Below are positions 61,286 through 64,000 of a DNA stretch of 64,000 nt, in pieces. Source of the DNA: Bradyrhizobium sp. ISRA430 (GTDB lineage: Bacteria; Pseudomonadota; Alphaproteobacteria; Rhizobiales; Xanthobacteraceae); contig NZ_CP094516.1 in assembly GCF_029909975.1 (NCBI RefSeq), positions 3,534,001-3,598,000 on the forward strand, in the 5' to 3' direction. Numbering within the stretch: position 1 is the stretch's first letter; every line of letters starts with the position of its first letter. The translations under genes and the position numbers were made by a program. The notes below the pieces were generated by a model. It made no database searches. It was not told where the DNA came from and worked only from the letters and a program-made list of their open reading frames with translations.

Positions 61286-61289
61286 ACCG

Positions 61290-63092
61290 CTACTGCGAGC
61301 GCTGCATCGCCGGCTTTTCGCTTTCCTGTCGCGCAGCCGACAGGTTGTGGGCAGTGTTGACCAGCGCGATGTGGGTCAGCGCCTGCGGGAAATTGCCGGT
61401 CTGGCGTCGCGCGTCGGGATCGTACTCCTCGGCCAGGAGTCCGACGTCATTCGCAACCGCGACGACGCGGTCGAACAACATCTGCGCCTTGTCGAGATCG
61501 CCCGCCAGCACACAGGCGTCGGCCAGCCACAGGGTGCAGGCGAGGAACGCACCCTCGAGCGGCTGCTGCTCCTCGGACACTTCGCGCGGATCATGCCGCA
61601 GCACGAAACCGTCGCGCATCATGCATTTTTCGACGGCGGCGATGGTGCCGCGGACGCGCGGATCCGTTGCCGGCAAAAAGCCGACCGAGGGCAGCAGCAG
61701 CACGCTGGCATCGAGCAGCTTCGAGCCGTAAGATTCGACAAAGGCATTCTCTCCTGCGTCGAAACCCCTGTTGCAGACGTCGCGATGGATGGCTTCGCGC
61801 AAGGTGCGCCAATGCAGAAGCGGCGCCTTGAAGCCGAAGGTCTCGGCGCTCTTGATGCCGCGGTCGAAGGCCACCCAGGTCATCACCTTGGAGAAGACGT
61901 AGTGCTTCGGCTCGCCGCGTCGCTCCCAGATGCCGTGATCGGGCTGGTCCCAGACCTCCGCGAGGTGGTTGAGCACAGCACATTCCAGCGCCCAGCTCTC
62001 CTCGTCGAGCTTCAGCTTGGCCATGCGTGACTGGTGGAACGCGTCGATCAACTCGCCGTAGACGTCGAGCTGGAGCTGCGCATGCGCGGCATTGCCGACC
62101 CGCACCGGCTTCGCCGCCTCATAGCCGTCGAGCCAGCCCGCCTCCCATTCGAGCAGCCGCCTTTGGCCCCAAATGCCGTACATGATCTGCATGTTCGACG
62201 GCGAGCCGGCCGCCGCGCGCAACAGCCAACTATGCCAGGCCGCGGCTTCCTCGGTGTAGCCCGAATTCATCAGCGCGAGCAGGGTGAAGGTGGCATCGCG
62301 CAACCAGCAGAAGCGGTAGTCCCAGTTCCGCGTCCCGCCGAGCTTTTCCGGCAATGACGTGGTCGGCGCCGCGACGATGCCGCCGGTCGGACCGAAGGTC
62401 AGTGCCTTCAGCGTGATCAGCGAGCGCACGATGAGATCGTGGTAGTCGCCATCCCGGCTGCACTGGCTGCACCAGCCGTTCCAGAAGGTCTCGGTCTCCT
62501 GAAACGCGATCTCGGGATCGATCGGCTCGGGTACTGCGAGATGCGAGGGGCCATAGGTCAGCACGAAGGGCACGGTCGCGCCGGCCTTCACCTCGAATTC
62601 GGCAACCGTCGTCAGATCCTTCCCCCTTGTCTCGACCGGCGTCCGCAGCACGGTCATGTCCTGGCCGCAGACGGCCAGCAATGCGCCGTCCTCGGTTCGC
62701 CGTACCCAGGGAATGTCGGCGCCGAAGCCGAAGCGGATCACGAGCTGCATCCGCATCTTCACCATGCCATTGATGCCGCGCACCAGCCGCACGATGTCGG
62801 ACGCCTTGCCCCGCGGCGGCATGAAATCGATCAGCGCGACGCTGCCGCTCTCGGTCTCGAAACGTGTCTCGAGGATCAGCGTGTTGCCGAGATAGCGCCT
62901 CGACGTGTTCGTGGCAGGGTCATTTGGCGCGATCAGCCAGCGACCGTTCCTGTACGTCCCGAGGATAGCCGCAAAACAGGCGTCGGAATCGAAGGCCGGC
63001 CAGCACAACCAATCGATCGAGCCGTTGCGGCCGACCAGCGCCGCAGTCTCGCAGTCGCCGATCAGTGCGTAGTCCTCGATCCTCACCGACAA
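61290..63092 (-). CDS. GH15 family glucoamylase/trehalase-like hydrolase
   Basis: A 600-residue protein. The N-terminal beta-sandwich (SVRIEDYALIGDCETAALVGR, GSIDWLCWP) precedes the (alpha/alpha)6 barrel with RNWDYRFCWLRDATFTL and a late acid-rich LLAEEYDP region expected to hold a catalytic Glu. Bacterial members of this subgroup act on trehalose or alpha-glucans. It lies 30 bases downstream of malQ on the same strand, supporting a role in glycogen/trehalose turnover. No signal peptide, so it is cytoplasmic. Confidence 0.9.
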   Translation of the reverse strand: MSVRIEDYALIGDCETAALVGRNGSIDWLCWPAFDSDACFAAILGTYRNGRWLIAPNDPATNTSRRYLGNTLILETRFETESGSVALIDFMPPRGKASDIVRLVRGINGMVKMRMQLVIRFGFGADIPWVRRTEDGALLAVCGQDMTVLRTPVETRGKDLTTVAEFEVKAGATVPFVLTYGPSHLAVPEPIDPEIAFQETETFWNGWCSQCSRDGDYHDLIVRSLITLKALTFGPTGGIVAAPTTSLPEKLGGTRNWDYRFCWLRDATFTLLALMNSGYTEEAAAWHSWLLRAAAGSPSNMQIMYGIWGQRRLLEWEAGWLDGYEAAKPVRVGNAAHAQLQLDVYGELIDAFHQSRMAKLKLDEESWALECAVLNHLAEVWDQPDHGIWERRGEPKHYVFSKVMTWVAFDRGIKSAETFGFKAPLLHWRTLREAIHRDVCNRGFDAGENAFVESYGSKLLDASVLLLPSVGFLPATDPRVRGTIAAVEKCMMRDGFVLRHDPREVSEEQQPLEGAFLACTLWLADACVLAGDLDKAQMLFDRVVAVANDVGLLAEEYDPDARRQTGNFPQALTHIALVNTAHNLSAARQESEKPAMQRSQ

Positions 63093-63122
63093 TTCGTTGC
63101 CATCCTGCGAAGGGACGGGAAC

Positions 63123-64000
63123 TCAACTCCCGCCGACTGACGAACGTTCCCGCGTCGCCGCCTTCAAAGCCGCGAGATCGACGCGTGAGGCAATCCTGTC
63201 GAGCGCAACCGGCAGCCGCTGGCGCCAGTTCGGGTGCTCATCGATCGTGCCGGGAATGTTGGGCTGGTCGATCACGCCCAGCAGATCTTCCAGCGATACC
63301 GCCAACAGCCGCGACGGCGTGCGCGACAGGAAGGTGAGCACCGAATAGAGATCGTTGGCGTGAATGCCGTTGACGCGCAGGATCTCGTCGAGCATGCCGA
63401 GCGCATGCCAGCGCGCCTCGTCGTTCTCACCGGGGTCGATTCCGAGCGAAAGCTTCATCTTCAGATCGCTGAAGGAGCGCCAGCCGGCATAAGTGCAGAG
63501 ATCGTGCGTGTTCAGCGTGACCAGCGCGTTGGGCCTGTAATGATCGACGTTGCGAAAATGACCGGCGTCGTCGCGCTCGAACATCATGACGAGATAGGAC
63601 CAGATGCCCCAGTCCTGCATGGTCTCACGGAAGCCTTCCGGCACGGTGCCGAGATCCTCGCCGATCACGATGCATTTGTGCCGCGCGCTCTCGCGCGCCA
63701 CCGCCGCCAGCAGCGCCTCGAACGGCATCTGCACATAGGCACCATTGTCCGGCTTGAAGCCGCGCGGCACCAGATAGAGCCGCTTCAGGCCGAGCACGTG
63801 ATCGAGCCGGATCGCGCCGGCATGGCGCATCGAGGCGGCCAGCATCGCGGCAAACGGCACGAAGGACTGCGCTTCCAGGCCCCCCGCATTGAAGCCGGCA
63901 AGACCCCAGTCCTGGCCGACGGTGTTGAGCACGTCGGGTGGCGCGCCGACGGCGAGATGGCGGGAAATCGCCATCTGCTCGTTCCAGGCATCGAAGCCGT
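63123..64000 (-). CDS. malQ: 4-alpha-glucanotransferase (amylomaltase), 5' part outside window
   Basis: The frame is open to the window end (residues GFDAWNEQMAIS before the first internal Met), so the start lies to the right. Visible GH77 motifs are RLDHVLGLKRLYLVP (nucleophile Asp) and IGEDLGTVPEGF (acid/base Glu), plus NTHDLCTYAGW. The enzyme transfers alpha-1,4-glucan chains. It runs into the GH15 gene with a 30-base gap. In Bradyrhizobium such genes commonly belong to a glgX/treZ/treY cluster, presumably continuing past 64000. Confidence 0.93.
   Translation of the reverse strand, partial: GFDAWNEQMAISRHLAVGAPPDVLNTVGQDWGLAGFNAGGLEAQSFVPFAAMLAASMRHAGAIRLDHVLGLKRLYLVPRGFKPDNGAYVQMPFEALLAAVARESARHKCIVIGEDLGTVPEGFRETMQDWGIWSYLVMMFERDDAGHFRNVDHYRPNALVTLNTHDLCTYAGWRSFSDLKMKLSLGIDPGENDEARWHALGMLDEILRVNGIHANDLYSVLTFLSRTPSRLLAVSLEDLLGVIDQPNIPGTIDEHPNWRQRLPVALDRIASRVDLAALKAATRERSSVGGS

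Noticed and set aside
1..64000. tRNA, rRNA, CRISPR or prophage content
   Set aside because: I read for T-arm patterns, regularly spaced short repeats and phage or transposase motifs on both strands and found none; the repeats seen are dispersed palindromes, not arrays.

Overview
The window is a chromosomal stretch of a GC-rich alphaproteobacterium, almost certainly a Bradyrhizobium. The main reasons are a D-tartrate dehydratase whose catalytic residues fall at the same numbers (K182, K184, H322) as in the characterised Bradyrhizobium enzyme, a complete pqqABCDE cluster, a fused transaldolase/glucose-6-phosphate isomerase, a GGAAC-N17-CGTT (EcfG-type) promoter, and many intergenic palindromic repeats of the kinds scattered through Bradyrhizobium genomes. 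I see no tRNA, rRNA, CRISPR array, transposase, integrase or phage gene.

Layout. 1-7.6 kb: end of a MoxR-type ATPase, a GMC oxidoreductase with a GNAT acetyltransferase, an SMP-30-type lactonase, an AraC regulator with a probable N-terminal frameshift, an enolase-superfamily dehydratase, and two small proteins. 7.9-16.5 kb: glutathione transferase, intracellular PHB depolymerase behind a possible sigma-54 promoter, a hybrid histidine kinase, an AraC regulator divergent from a cupin, a flavin monooxygenase, and an unrecognised secreted protein. 16.6-26.6 kb (transport): periplasmic amino-acid-type binding protein, RND efflux adaptor and pump, cation/proton antiporter with stress domains, and an MFS carrier divergent from an AraC regulator. 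26.9-32.4 kb: malonyl-CoA decarboxylase, D-tartrate dehydratase, an amidase/glutathione peroxidase/DUF3297 operon, and a DUF6894 protein.

32.6-37.1 kb: pqqA, then pqqB-C-D-E with overlapping junctions, ending in a prolyl-aminopeptidase-type hydrolase that overlaps pqqE. 38.1-42.8 kb: a three-gene 2-oxoacid oxidoreductase (KorAB type) led by a GltD-like NAD(P)/FAD/Fe-S subunit, resembling 2-oxoglutarate:NADP+ oxidoreductase. 42.8-45 kb: a class III adenylate cyclase fused through one membrane helix to a SUMF1-like domain, co-directional with a His-rich DUF4399 exported protein. 45-47.9 kb: small secreted proteins and an ArsR/SRPBCC module with a palindromic operator.

47.9-52.7 kb: prkA-yeaH-spoVR on the minus strand, driven by a perfect EcfG-type general-stress promoter. 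About 1 kb with no convincing gene follows. 53.8-61.3 kb: a tight six-gene operon for the oxidative pentose phosphate route (tal-pgi, gnd, zwf, pgl, gntK, HAD phosphatase). 61.3-64 kb: GH15 glucoamylase/trehalase-like enzyme and malQ (cut by the window end), suggesting a glycogen/trehalose locus continues to the right.

Overall the region is central and accessory carbon metabolism (sugar acids, tartrate, malonate, PHB, pentose phosphate, 2-oxoglutarate, PQQ) interleaved with stress and signalling genes.
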